Under the pieces are notes generated by a model. That model saw only the letters and a program-made list of their open reading frames with translations. It did no database searches and had not been told where the DNA came from. A program made the translations under genes and the position numbers. From Burkholderia pyrrocinia (GTDB lineage Bacteria; Pseudomonadota; Gammaproteobacteria; Burkholderiales; Burkholderiaceae), in assembly GCF_022809715.1 (NCBI RefSeq), contig NZ_CP094460.1, positions 930,001-994,000 of the forward strand: DNA of 64,000 bases. The letters run 5' to 3'. This document shows positions 53,888 through 63,127 of the stretch, piece by piece. Positions within the stretch are counted from its first letter, which is position 1, and the number at the start of each line of letters is the position of its first letter.

Positions 53888-54751
53888 TCATCCTTGCGAA
53901 GAAGGCAGATACGGCATCGGATTCACCGGCTTGCCGTCGCGCCGCACCTCGAACAGCAGCGCGACGCGCGAATTGTCGAGGTCGCCCATCTCGGCGATCG
54001 CATCGCCCTGGCGCACGATGTCGCCCGTCTTCACGAGCAGCTTGCGGTTATGCGCATAGGCGGTCAGGAAATCCGCGTTGTGCTGGACGATGATCAGGCT
54101 GCCGTAATCGTTCAGGCCGGTGCCCGCGTACATCACGCGGCCGTCGGCCGCCGCGCGAACCGGGTCGCCCGGCCGGCCGGCGATCTGGATGCCGCGGTTC
54201 TGGCCCGGCCGAAACCCCTCGACGATCTTGCCGTTTGCGGGCCACTTGAGCGCGACGCCGCCCGCATGCCGCTTCGTTTCCTTCACGACCTGACGGTCGC
54301 TCGCCGTCGATGCGGTTGCCTGTGCCGTTGCCTGATTGCCGGCCACCGCATCGCTCGCCGCGGCCGGCGCGGCGGCCTGCGTGCCGGCCGTGCCCGACGA
54401 CGGCGGCAGCGGCTGCTGCCTGACGATGCGCAGCACCTGCCCCTTGCGCAGCTTGCCGTTCGCGCCCAGCTTGTTCCAGGTGCGCAGGTCGGCAACGCTG
54501 CAGTTGTTCGCGGACGCGATGCCCGTCAGCGTGTCGCCGCGTTTCACGACGTACTTTTGCGCGACGAGAATCGGCGCCGGCGGCAGCGTGGCGGCCGACG
54601 GCGCAGCGACGGGCTGGCTCGACGGCGACGGCTGCCCCGCCAGCGTGTCGCTCGGCGGGACGGACTGCGTATTTGCACAACCGGCCATGACGAGCACGGC
54701 GGCCAGGCCCGGCAGCCACGCCGCGTTGCGGCAAATCTCGCGCGTTTTCAT
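53888..54751 (-). CDS. NlpD-like LysM/M23 lipoprotein, probable amidase activator
   Basis: 287 residues. Lipobox MAGC (Cys25) follows the signal; the LysM domain is about 67-112 (YVVKRGDTLTGIASANNCSVADLRTWNKL). An Ala/Thr linker leads to the M23/LytM domain (about 160-285). The zinc ligands are altered as in E. coli NlpD: NRGIQIAG for the His/Asp motif and LLFEVR for HxH, with AYAHN kept. So it should activate amidases rather than cut. It acts in the periplasm or at the outer membrane during cell separation. There is no rpoS/pcm context. Confidence 0.93.
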   Translation of the reverse strand: MKTREICRNAAWLPGLAAVLVMAGCANTQSVPPSDTLAGQPSPSSQPVAAPSAATLPPAPILVAQKYVVKRGDTLTGIASANNCSVADLRTWNKLGANGKLRKGQVLRIVRQQPLPPSSGTAGTQAAAPAAASDAVAGNQATAQATASTASDRQVVKETKRHAGGVALKWPANGKIVEGFRPGQNRGIQIAGRPGDPVRAAADGRVMYAGTGLNDYGSLIIVQHNADFLTAYAHNRKLLVKTGDIVRQGDAIAEMGDLDNSRVALLFEVRRDGKPVNPMPYLPSSQG

Positions 54752-54986
54752 GGACGATCAACTCCGATTTGACAATCTTTCAAGCATCTCAAAAACGGAA
54801 CGGCCGACGTGTAACCGGATGCAAACAATGATGACAAACGATCACGAACGGGACGCCGGCCGACATTCGCTACCGGTAATACGGTCCGATCCCGAAAAAC
54901 TTGATGGTCTTTTCGCGTGAAAACGGAAGAATTTTCGTCTCAGGAGACTATGACGGATTGATTTCAATAGGAGCGTGCCGCCGCGC

Positions 54987-55097
54987 TCAACGCAGCCATG
55001 CGACGAGTTCGGAACAGGCCCACGCAATGCCGATGCACAGGAACAACACATGCAACGCGATCTTGAACGACACACCCCACGACGAATCGATCTGCAT
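54987..55097 (-). CDS. 36-residue single-pass membrane protein
   Basis: From ATG 55097 with GGGGAG 6 bases upstream, the frame encodes MQIDSSWGVSFKIALHVLF and continues CIGIAWACSELVAWLR to a stop at 54987-54989. One hydrophobic helix (about residues 10-30, with two Cys) is flanked by short polar ends, the build of real small membrane proteins. It is the only coding-looking frame in the 500-base gap between the NlpD-like gene and LysR. Family unknown. Confidence 0.65.
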   Translation of the reverse strand: MQIDSSWGVSFKIALHVLFLCIGIAWACSELVAWLR

Positions 55098-55254
55098 GAC
55101 TGGCTCCCCGGTATTGAGATGCGGCCATGATCGGGCATCGATCGTGCCCCGAAAATGCGGAACCGGCGAATCGGGTCTCAGGCTGCGCCTGAGACCGGCG
55201 CTGCGGTTCCTGCTAACTTATCGGCCATTCCAACGCTATCGCTCCCCGCCCATC

Positions 55255-56151
55255 ATGCGCTTCGACCTGACCGACCTGCGGCTCTTCCTGAACATCTGCG
55301 AGGCCGGCACGATCACGAGCGGCGCCGAACGCACGCACATCACGCTGCAGGCCGCGAGCGAGCGCATCCGCGGCATGGAGGACGAGCTCGGCGTGCCGCT
55401 ACTGCACCGGACCAAGTCGGGCGCGCAGGCGACCGACGCCGGCCGCGCGCTCGAACACCACGCGCGCACGGTGCTACAGCAGATCGACCACATGCGCGGC
55501 GAACTGCAGCAATACGGTCAGGGGCTGCGCGGCCATATCCGGCTGCTGTGCAACACGGCGTCGCTGAGCGAATACCTGCCCGACGCGCTGGCCGATTACC
55601 TGCCGCATCATCCGAAGCTGTCGATCAGCGTCGAGGAGCGCTCGAGCCAGGAGATCGTGCATGCGATCCGCAACAAGACCGCCGAGGTCGGCATCGTTGC
55701 CGATTCGGTCGGGCTCGGCGGGCTCGAACAGAAACCGTTCCGCGAGGACTGGCTGATCGTCGTCGTGCCGGCCGCGCATCCGCTCGCGTCGCACGACAAG
55801 GTCGCGTTCGACGCGATCGCCGACGCCGATTTCATCGGCCTCACCGACGGCAGTGCGCTGCAGGTGCACCTGGCCGACCAGGCGCGCGCGCTCGGCAAGC
55901 GGATCCGCTATCGCGCGCAACTGAGGAGCTTCGACGCGATCTGCCGCGTGATCGCGAGCGGCGTGGGTATCGGCATCGTGTCGCGGCACGCGGCCGAGCG
56001 CGCGATGCAAACGCTGGACGTGCGGCTCGTCGAGCTGGCCGATCCGTGGAGCCACCGGAAGCTGACGCTCTGCGCGCGGTCGTTCGACGCGTTGCCGAAG
56101 TACACGCGGGAGTTCGTGGCGTTTTTGTCCGGCGAAACAGCACCGCGGTGA
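55255..56151 (+). CDS. LysR-family regulator
   Basis: 298 residues from ATG 55255. The HTH is RFDLTDLRLFLNICEAGTITSGAERTHITLQAASERIRGMEDELGVPLLHRT; a full effector domain follows. The gene is followed 46 bases later on the same strand by a SnoaL-like gene and is probably cotranscribed with it; the usual divergent target is absent (upstream is the 36-residue protein on the other strand). Confidence 0.93.
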   Translation: MRFDLTDLRLFLNICEAGTITSGAERTHITLQAASERIRGMEDELGVPLLHRTKSGAQATDAGRALEHHARTVLQQIDHMRGELQQYGQGLRGHIRLLCNTASLSEYLPDALADYLPHHPKLSISVEERSSQEIVHAIRNKTAEVGIVADSVGLGGLEQKPFREDWLIVVVPAAHPLASHDKVAFDAIADADFIGLTDGSALQVHLADQARALGKRIRYRAQLRSFDAICRVIASGVGIGIVSRHAAERAMQTLDVRLVELADPWSHRKLTLCARSFDALPKYTREFVAFLSGETAPR

Positions 56152-56197
56152 CGCGCGCCGCATTCGACCCACCCCACCGACACACGGAGGCACGGCC

Positions 56198-56584
56198 ATG
56201 ACCGACACCGATCTCGCCACCCGCTACCGCGCGTATATCGACTGCCTGAACCGGCAGGACTGGCCGTCACTCGGCCAGTATGTCGACGACAACGTGATCC
56301 ACAACGACCGGCCGCTCGGCCTCGCCGGTTACCGCGCGATGCTGGAACAGGACTTTCGCGACATTCCCGATCTCCGTTTCGACATCCGGCTGCTCGCGTG
56401 CGAGCCGCCGCGCGTCGCGAGCCGGCTTCGCTTCGCGTGTTCGCCGAAAGGGACGTTCATGGGGCTCGCCGTCGACGGCAGGAAGGTCACGTTCGCCGAG
56501 AACGTGTTCTACGAGTTCCACGACGGCAAGATCCGCCAGGTCTGGTCGGTGATCGACAAGGCGGCGATCGAGGCTCAGCTTTAG
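56198..56584 (+). CDS. SnoaL-like/NTF2-fold polyketide-cyclase-type protein
   Basis: 128 residues. The NTF2-like pattern is clear: TRYRAYIDCLNRQDWPSLGQYVDDNVIHNDRPLGLAGYRAMLEQDFRDIPDLRFDIRLLACEPPRVASRLRF, then VFYEFHDGKIRQVWSVID. This is the ester cyclase/SnoaL family, whose bacterial members act on small hydrophobic substrates or have no known activity. It starts with GGAGG 9 bases upstream. Likely paired with the LysR gene. Confidence 0.9.
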   Translation: MTDTDLATRYRAYIDCLNRQDWPSLGQYVDDNVIHNDRPLGLAGYRAMLEQDFRDIPDLRFDIRLLACEPPRVASRLRFACSPKGTFMGLAVDGRKVTFAENVFYEFHDGKIRQVWSVIDKAAIEAQL

Positions 56585-57081
56585 CAGCGCCGGCGAGGCC
56601 GGGCGCCGGTCATGATCGATGCGCCGACGCCCGGCTCGATTCGTTTCGATCCTTATGGATAACGTTTTCTCTAAAATGTGATCAAACGCGCATCGCAGGA
56701 GAGCGAGCCCGCCTGCCGCTTCAGTATCGGTATCCTGCGCTGCACCCAATCGACTTCGGAAAAAATTCCCCGCAATTTCCGCGTAATCCCGATCTCGCCC
56801 CACACCTCCCTCTTCCCACTATTCGGGTTTCTACCGGCGCCTCCAGCGTCAAAGTTCATTGACATCAAGCCGTTCGATGCCTAAATTTGGAAAACGTTTT
56901 CCAATGTATCAGCGCGACGCCGGCCACGGCCCGCGCAGGGGGAACGCTTGCCCGCTCGAGTTGTGATTCAGGCCATCCGTCTTCAGGGATCAGGGTTGCA
57001 AGGCGGAGGTCAGGTACGGGCGTCGAGCGCGGCAACGGCCACACCTGCCCGTCCTTCATCACTATTCAAACTGGAGACACA
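56585..57081. other. 497-base regulatory gap upstream of the large lipoprotein
   Basis: No gene. It contains the 18-bp LacI-type palindrome (next entry) and a related half-site GATAACGTTTTCT around 56658-56671. It is fairly AT-rich near 56650-56690 and 56855-56905. Confidence 0.55.
56887..56904. promoter_or_regulatory. Perfect 18-bp LacI/GalR-type operator
   Basis: TTGGAAAAC is followed by its exact reverse complement (GTTTTCCAA), with the AACGTT centre typical of LacI-family sites. It lies about 180 bases before the large lipoprotein start. No LacI-family gene is in the window. Confidence 0.75.
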
Positions 57082-59250
57082 ATGCATCCGCGCAGCAGAT
57101 TCGCGCTCGGCGCCGCGCTCAGCGCCCTTTCCGTCCTGTTCGTCAGCGCGTGCGGCGGCAGCGACGTGACCGACACGCCGCCGCAGTCGTCGTCGCCCCC
57201 GCCTTCGACACCCACACTCGCGGCGAACTCGCTGCAGGCGCTCGTCTACGGCGCGCCCGACACCAGCGTGCCGGCCGGCACGAACATTCCCGCCACGATG
57301 ATGGGCCAGATGCGCGCGCTGTTCGACCTGATCCGGAAATCGCCCGACTTCACGCAGGTCGTGATGGATCTCGGCGACGGCACGCCGGTGCACGTGCTCG
57401 ATACCAACACCGGCGACAAATTCCTGCCCGGCAAGCTCGCGCTCGGCCTGTCGTACATCCTGATCGACATGAAGTCGAAGGGCGACCCGCAATACGCGAG
57501 CTACCTCGCGACGTACCAGACGATCACGACCGCGATGATGGCGCAGTCGGGCGGCAACTACGCGTATGCGAACACGTCGTGGGGCGAGTACTACTACCTC
57601 GTCGCGCTGAACAACCTGAAGGCGCACGGGATGCTCAACGAAGTCTTCAGCGACGCGATGCTCGCGACGCTGCAGCAGCGGCTCACCTTCTGCGACATGT
57701 TCGGCCCCGACGCGAGCGGCAAGACCAGTACGTGCCCGGCCGCCGGCACGCCGATCGACATCGCGTCGCTCAACACCGCGCAGAACTACTATGCGGTGTC
57801 CTACGGAATCGCCGGGCTGCGGCAGAAGCTCGGCTGGAGCAGCCCGTCGTTCGCGTCGGCGACCGATCCGTCCGTCGCGACGATGGGTGCGCGCGACGCG
57901 CTGCTGTACACGCTCGCGAACCACATCCGCAAGGATTCGTCGGGCGGGTTCTCGGACGAAGCGTCGAACACGCACACGACCTTTTACGACCAGGCCCGCT
58001 TCGACCGCTACAGCACGCTGCTGATCGGCGAAGTGGTCGAGCGCACGTTCGAGATGGGTAACGAAGCGAATCTCACACCGGAACTGAAGGGTTATCTGCG
58101 CAAGTCGGTCGACCTGATCCTGCCGCAGCTGAACACCGACGGCCAGGGCTTCAACTACGGCCGCTCGATCGGCCCGTACGGCGATTCCGCGTTCATGGAA
58201 GTGCTGACGGCCGCGGCCAACGCCGGTGTGCTGTCCGACCAGGAGAAGCAGGTCGCGTATGCATTCATCTACCGGGCCGCGCATCGCTTCGACACCTACT
58301 GGTACGACCCGTCGCTGCCGACGCCGTCGGTGAACATGTGGGTCAAGGGCCGCGGCACCGACACGTATCGCGGCAAGCCGCGCGTGATGGGCGAGAACTT
58401 CAGTCTGCTGCACCAGTACCTGTACGTGAACGCGTGGTGGAACAAGCTCGGCTTCGGCGGCAAGGCGCCGATGGCGGATGCGGACTACAACGCGTGGCTC
58501 GACGCGCTGCCGCGCTACACGCTCACCTGGTACAACCAGCCCGGCGACACCGCGCATCCGTACAGCGCGGCGCTGCTCACCGTACGCGACGGCCGGCGCG
58601 TGATCAACCTGAACCTCAGCCAGGCGCCCGACTACAACTCGTTCACGCCGTACTACCCGGTACCGTTCTCCGACAAGCTGATCTATGGCACGACCGATCT
58701 AGGCTACGCGCTGCTGGTGCCGCAGGTGTCGTACAACGGGAAGACCTACATTCCCGTCACGTACTACAGGAACCTGAACGTGCAGCAGGCCAACGGCCAG
58801 GTGATCGTGTCGTTCGATACCGCGAAATTCCGTCTCGCGTCGAAGAACGCGGCGTACACGACCGATCTCGACCTGCAGGTGCATACGGTACTGACGTTCG
58901 CGCACGGCACGGTCGCTCGCAGCGATACGCTGAGTTCGGGCACGCTCGCCGGCAACCTGTCGGTCGAGACGGACTTCACGTCGTTCGCGGATTTCGCGTC
59001 CACGCACGCCAACGGCGACGGCATATCGGTGGCATACGCGAACAGCGCTGCGACCGGCTATACGGCATCCGGGTTCGACAACTGCGTGCTGTCCGCCTTC
59101 GACACGGCAAACGGCGCGACGAATCCGCTGTCGACGACGCCTATCGGCCAGTTGCATTCGAACTTCGCGTGCACGACGAAGCCGTTTGCGCTCGGCGCGG
59201 GCACGACCCGCACGCTCGGTTGGACGCTGAAATACGCCGATCCGGCCTGA
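57082..59250 (+). CDS. Large secreted lipoprotein, possible carbohydrate-active enzyme
   Basis: 722 residues from ATG 57082 (CTGGAG 6 bases upstream). Lipobox VSAC (Cys24), then a Ser/Pro linker. Residues about 60-470 are helical and Tyr/Trp-rich (TSWGEYYYLVALNNLKAHGM, FNYGRSIGPYGDSAFMEV); the last 250 are beta-rich (TDLDLQVHTVLTFAHGTVA, GTTRTLGWTLKY). A helical toroid plus beta-sandwich is the plan of several polysaccharide lyases and hydrolases, but I cannot name the family or the catalytic residues. The LacI-type operator upstream supports a sugar-linked role. Confidence 0.85.
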   Translation: MHPRSRFALGAALSALSVLFVSACGGSDVTDTPPQSSSPPPSTPTLAANSLQALVYGAPDTSVPAGTNIPATMMGQMRALFDLIRKSPDFTQVVMDLGDGTPVHVLDTNTGDKFLPGKLALGLSYILIDMKSKGDPQYASYLATYQTITTAMMAQSGGNYAYANTSWGEYYYLVALNNLKAHGMLNEVFSDAMLATLQQRLTFCDMFGPDASGKTSTCPAAGTPIDIASLNTAQNYYAVSYGIAGLRQKLGWSSPSFASATDPSVATMGARDALLYTLANHIRKDSSGGFSDEASNTHTTFYDQARFDRYSTLLIGEVVERTFEMGNEANLTPELKGYLRKSVDLILPQLNTDGQGFNYGRSIGPYGDSAFMEVLTAAANAGVLSDQEKQVAYAFIYRAAHRFDTYWYDPSLPTPSVNMWVKGRGTDTYRGKPRVMGENFSLLHQYLYVNAWWNKLGFGGKAPMADADYNAWLDALPRYTLTWYNQPGDTAHPYSAALLTVRDGRRVINLNLSQAPDYNSFTPYYPVPFSDKLIYGTTDLGYALLVPQVSYNGKTYIPVTYYRNLNVQQANGQVIVSFDTAKFRLASKNAAYTTDLDLQVHTVLTFAHGTVARSDTLSSGTLAGNLSVETDFTSFADFASTHANGDGISVAYANSAATGYTASGFDNCVLSAFDTANGATNPLSTTPIGQLHSNFACTTKPFALGAGTTRTLGWTLKYADPA

Positions 59251-59278
59251 GCGGTGCGACCGCCGTCCTGTTATCGCT

Positions 59279-59309
59279 CCCGAAGCCGGCAGCAGAAACC
59301 GGCTTCGGG
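59279..59309. terminator. Hairpin between convergent genes
   Basis: CCCGAAGCCGG (59279-59289) pairs with CCGGCTTCGGG (59299-59309), loop CAGCAGAAA. It lies between the lipoprotein and the oppositely oriented TauE gene. Confidence 0.65.
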
Positions 59310-59352
59310 ATGTTTCGGGACGGCGGGCATCACGCTCCGCGGCGATACCCGC

Positions 59353-60093
59353 TTACAGCCACCCCGAGGCGGCCATGTACGCACCGAGCGCAATCAGCCC
59401 GACGAAGAAGCAGCGCCTGAACGCCTTCTCGCTCATCACGCGCCGCGCGTATTGCCCGCCGGCCATTCCGGCCAGAGCCGGCACGAGTGCGAGCGCCGAC
59501 ACGCCGAGATCGACCGTCTGCAGCGCGCCCGTCACGCGCAACTGCAAGCCGAGCGCGATCGTCGATGCGGTAAACGACAGCCCGAGCGCCTGGATCAGGT
59601 CGTCCTTCGACAGCCGCAGCGCCTGCAGGTACGGCACGGCCGGCACGACGAACACGCCGGTCGCGGCCGTCACGACACCCGTCAGGTAGCCGACCACGGC
59701 CGACAGCCAGGTTTCGTGACGCCCCGGCGCGGGCAGCCGCGCGGCGGCCAGCCCCCACAGCCCGTAGGCGATCAGCACCACGCCCAGCGCCGCATGCGTC
59801 CATGTGCTGCCGGCCGCGAGCGCGGGCAGTCCGCCCGTCAGCGTGCCGATCGCGAGACCGGCGAGCAGCGGCCACAAGCGACGCAGCAACGGCCCGAACG
59901 ACGGGCCGAGCCACAACTGCCACACATTGGTGATGAACGACGGCACGAGCAGCAGGCTCGCCGCGGCCGACGGCGGCATCGCGAGCGTCAGCAACCCCAT
60001 CGCGATCGTCGGCAGCCCGAGCCCGATCATTCCCTTCACCGCGCCGGCCAGCAGGAAAACCAGCACGATGATCGTCAGCGTATGAATTTGCAT
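59353..60093 (-). CDS. TauE/SafE family sulfite/organosulfonate exporter-like protein
   Basis: 246 residues with eight hydrophobic segments and the family repeat GAVKGMIGLGLPTIAMGLLTLAM near the start, and GYLTGVVTAATGVFVVPAVPYLQALRLSKDDLIQALGLSF in the second half. It exports sulfoacetate, sulfite or related compounds; the substrate is not defined by neighbours. Confidence 0.92.
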   Translation of the reverse strand: MQIHTLTIIVLVFLLAGAVKGMIGLGLPTIAMGLLTLAMPPSAAASLLLVPSFITNVWQLWLGPSFGPLLRRLWPLLAGLAIGTLTGGLPALAAGSTWTHAALGVVLIAYGLWGLAAARLPAPGRHETWLSAVVGYLTGVVTAATGVFVVPAVPYLQALRLSKDDLIQALGLSFTASTIALGLQLRVTGALQTVDLGVSALALVPALAGMAGGQYARRVMSEKAFRRCFFVGLIALGAYMAASGWL

Positions 60094-60230
60094 GGAGGGC
60101 GTTCCGTCCGGTCGGGTTGAATACGGCGCCGATGGTGAACCGCCGTCAGTCCGCCCGCCATCTGGTTTTGCCTGAGGCTGGCTAGGGCCCGTCGGGCGGG
60201 CATGTCGGGCAACCGTTCAGGCCCCATGGA

Positions 60231-60509
60231 TCACCCCCGCGCCTGCTCGCTGTCGAGGTGAGCCATCGGTGAAGCCGGATAGCAGTCACCGGTAGCCGCC
60301 CCGGCGGGAACCGCCGTTTCGATGCGAGAGGGATCATTGACCGTTAGTTGCAATTCAGGCGCGTGCAATGCGTCTTTCAATTGCGTGCGCTTGCGCGCGC
60401 CGACCAGCGGCACGATGTCGATGCCGTGCGACAGCACCCACGCGATCGTGACCCGGGCCGGATTGCTGCCCTTCTCGTCGGCGATCGTGCGCAGCGCGTC
60501 GACCTTCAC
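60231..60509 (-). pseudogene. C-terminal remnant of an aldo/keto reductase
   Basis: 93 codons from GTG 60509. The sequence reads as the end of an aldo/keto reductase: VKVDALRTIADEKGSNPARVTIAWVLSHGIDIVPLVGARKRTQLKDALHAPELQLT, including the NADP-binding VPLVGARKRTQL motif. The first two thirds of the gene (about 230 residues with catalytic Tyr/Lys/Asp/His) are absent: upstream comes directly the divergent LysR gene. It is a deletion remnant, not an active enzyme. Confidence 0.85.
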
Positions 60510-60635
60510 GTGGTGAATGGATGGACCGGATTGTCGGTGCATCTCGGCGCGCGATAAACGCGAAACGCTCCACCCAACCATTCCGCGCTGATTAACAATG
60601 GAGCCTGTTCCAACCCGCCAACGCTCCTGCCCCGC

Positions 60636-61547
60636 ATGGACCACCTGCAAGCAATGCGCATCTTCGCGCGCGTCGCCCATCTCGGCAGCTTCACGAAAGC
60701 GGCCGAGCAGTTGCAACTGCCACGCCCGACGGTGAGCAACGCCGTCCAGTATCTGGAAAAGCACCTGAATATCCGCCTGCTGCAGCGCACGACGCGGCGC
60801 GTCGCGCTGACCGCCGAGGGCGCGACCTATTACGAGCGCTGCGTGCAGTTGCTGGCCGATCTCGACGATGCGGAATCGCTGTTCGAGGACGCCCGCGCGT
60901 CGCCGCGCGGCGTGATCCGCGTCGACCTGCCCGAGCGCTTCGCGCTGAACCAGGTGATTCCGGCGCTGCCGGATTTTCATGCGCGCTATCCCGACCTGCG
61001 CGTCATGATCAGCACGACCGACCGCTTCGTCGATCTCGTCTCCGACGGCATCGACTGCGCGGTGCGGGTCGGCGTGCTGTCCGACACGTCGCTCGTCGCG
61101 CGGCGGATCGGCGAGATGGCGCAGGTCAACTGCGCGTCGCCCGCGTATCTCGCGCGCCACGGCACGCCGCGATCACCGGACGAACTGCCCGACCACGTCG
61201 CGGTCGGCTATTTCTCGAGCCGCACGGGCCGCGAGCTGGACTGGGAATATGCGGACATGGATACGGGCGAGCTGCACACGGTGAAGATGCGCAGCATCGT
61301 GTCGGTGAACAGCTCGCAAGCGTATCTCGCGTGCTGTCTCGCGGGCCTCGGGCTGATCCAGGCGCCGCGCGACGGGCTCGCGCCGCTGTTCGCCGACGGC
61401 TCGCTGGTCGAAGTGCTGCCGGAATGGCATGCCGAGCCGCTGCCCGTGTCGGTGGTGTTCCCGCACGGGCGCCATCTCGCGCCGCGCGTGCGGATCTTCG
61501 TCGACTGGCTCGCGGAAACGCTCGGCGGCACGCGCCAGGCGGGCTGA
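60636..61547 (+). CDS. LysR-family regulator
   Basis: 303 residues. The HTH MDHLQAMRIFARVAHLGSFTKAAEQLQLPRPTVSNAVQYLEKHLNIRLLQRTTRRVALTAEG is of the CrgA-like group, with a complete effector domain. It is divergent from the aldo/keto reductase remnant, which was probably its regulated target. Confidence 0.93.
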   Translation: MDHLQAMRIFARVAHLGSFTKAAEQLQLPRPTVSNAVQYLEKHLNIRLLQRTTRRVALTAEGATYYERCVQLLADLDDAESLFEDARASPRGVIRVDLPERFALNQVIPALPDFHARYPDLRVMISTTDRFVDLVSDGIDCAVRVGVLSDTSLVARRIGEMAQVNCASPAYLARHGTPRSPDELPDHVAVGYFSSRTGRELDWEYADMDTGELHTVKMRSIVSVNSSQAYLACCLAGLGLIQAPRDGLAPLFADGSLVEVLPEWHAEPLPVSVVFPHGRHLAPRVRIFVDWLAETLGGTRQAG

Positions 61548-61555
61548 CAAGGGCC

Positions 61556-61581
61556 GGCCCGGGGCACCCCGGCCCCGGGCC
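61556..61581. terminator. 10-bp GC stem between convergent LysR and porin genes
   Basis: GGCCCGGGGC (61556-61565) pairs with GCCCCGGGCC (61572-61581). It has no T-run, but its position between two stops suggests transcript ends. Confidence 0.5.
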
Positions 61582-61590
61582 GCCGCCCGT

Positions 61591-62745
61591 TCAGAACTTG
61601 TGGCGGATTGCGGCGCGCACCGCGAACTGGTTCGACGACGACGACGGGCCGTCCGTCCCGACGACGTAGCCGCCGTCGGCCGCCGTGCCGGTCTTGTCGC
61701 CGCCGACCTTCTGCCACGCGCCCTGCAGATAGACGTCGGTGCGCTTCGACAGGCTGTAGTCGGCCATCAGGCCGACCGTGTGGTACTTCGGCTTGAACGA
61801 GCCGGCCGCGGCATCGAACTTGCCGTCCGTGTACACGTACTGCGCGCCGAGATAGAAATCGGGCGTGAGCTGGTACTTGCCGTTGATCTCGAAGTTCTGG
61901 AACTTCGTCGCGGTCAGCCCGAGGCCGGCGAACGTCGAGGCCGGCAGGTAGACGGTCGACACCGGGTTCTTCACGTCCGTCTTCGTATAGACGAAGCCGA
62001 CCGTTGCCGGGCCGAACGTGTAGTTGACGCCGCCGCCGAAGATGCGCAGGCGATCGGCGACGAAGTTCGCGTCGTCGGCCGCGATCGCGCCCGCGCTGCC
62101 GATGCCCGGGTTGTTCGCCTGCAGGTATGCGGCCGCGACCTGCAGCCCGGCCAGCGAATACTGCGCACCGATGCTGTACTGGCGGTTGTTCGAGAAACCG
62201 GTGCTGTTGCTGAAGCTGTACGTGCCGCCCAACGTCAGGCCGTTCCAGTCGGGGCTCGCGTACTTGACCGTGTTGTTGACGCGGAACGAGTTGTCCGTGT
62301 TGTCGTTGTCGAACGGGTGCGAGAACAGCGTGCCGCCCCAGTTGCCGTTCGCGGTCAGCGGCGCGAGATAGTCGACGACGGAATCGTACTGGCGGCCGAA
62401 GGTCAGCGTGCCGAAGCGCGACTCGCTCAGCCCGACGAACGCCTGGCGGCCGAACATGCGGCCGCCCTGGTTGAGCCGGCCGTTGTTCACGTCGAAACCG
62501 TTTTCCAGCGTGAAGATCGCCTTGAGCCCGCCGCCGAGATCCTCGCTGCCCTTCAGGCCCCAGCGGCTGCCTTGCGCGAAACCGCTCGCGAGCTGGTAAT
62601 TCGTCTTTCCGACCCCATTGACGTTCACGTTGTTCGTGTAATTGAAGCCTTCGTCGATCAGGCCGTACAGCGTCACGCTGTTCTGGGCAAAGGCCGGCGC
62701 GGCGAAGGCAGCGAGCGCGGCTGCAAAAATGACGTGCTTCTTCAT
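61591..62745 (-). CDS. Gram-negative trimeric porin, Burkholderia OmpC-like
   Basis: 384 residues. Signal MKKHVIFAAALAAFAAPAFA, mature start QNSVTLYGLIDEGFNYTNN and the typical SRWGLKGSEDLGGGLKAIFTLENGFD, GRQAFVGLSESRFGTLTFGRQYD; the C-terminus ends in Phe (IRHKF), the outer-membrane assembly signal. It is a 16-strand general-diffusion porin. It is monocistronic; the 380 bases upstream carry no other gene. Confidence 0.96.
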   Translation of the reverse strand: MKKHVIFAAALAAFAAPAFAQNSVTLYGLIDEGFNYTNNVNVNGVGKTNYQLASGFAQGSRWGLKGSEDLGGGLKAIFTLENGFDVNNGRLNQGGRMFGRQAFVGLSESRFGTLTFGRQYDSVVDYLAPLTANGNWGGTLFSHPFDNDNTDNSFRVNNTVKYASPDWNGLTLGGTYSFSNSTGFSNNRQYSIGAQYSLAGLQVAAAYLQANNPGIGSAGAIAADDANFVADRLRIFGGGVNYTFGPATVGFVYTKTDVKNPVSTVYLPASTFAGLGLTATKFQNFEINGKYQLTPDFYLGAQYVYTDGKFDAAAGSFKPKYHTVGLMADYSLSKRTDVYLQGAWQKVGGDKTGTAADGGYVVGTDGPSSSSNQFAVRAAIRHKF

Positions 62746-63127
62746 GACGGATCTCCGGAGCCGAGGGCCGGGCGGGCCGAGCGCCCGGCGAATTGTTTCG
62801 TCTGTTTTGTGTATGGCCCGCAGGGCGGACGACGCGGTGTGCGGCCGCGTGAGGACAAAATGGTGTCACGTCGCAAATCGTCCGTCCATCGGGGTAAGGA
62901 AACCGCGCGCAAAGCGTTGCGCTCTCCCAACTGCCCCGTTGCGCAGACAGCCTGACCGGGCTTGTCGGCAGCGGCAGTCCGGCCCGCCATCCGCGTAAAC
63001 CCGACAAGCGTCGCATCGGTGGCACAATGCGCATCCGTTCGCCATTTCTTCACGAAGTCATGCTTCACCCCGATTCATGCGCGGCATGTGCCGGCCGCGC
63101 ACGCGACCCGCGCCGGGCGGCGGTCCG
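62746..63127. other. 382-base gap, porin / opgC-family gene
   Basis: No gene recognised. It should contain the porin promoter (minus strand) and that of the following plus-strand gene; no clear boxes stand out. Confidence 0.4.
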
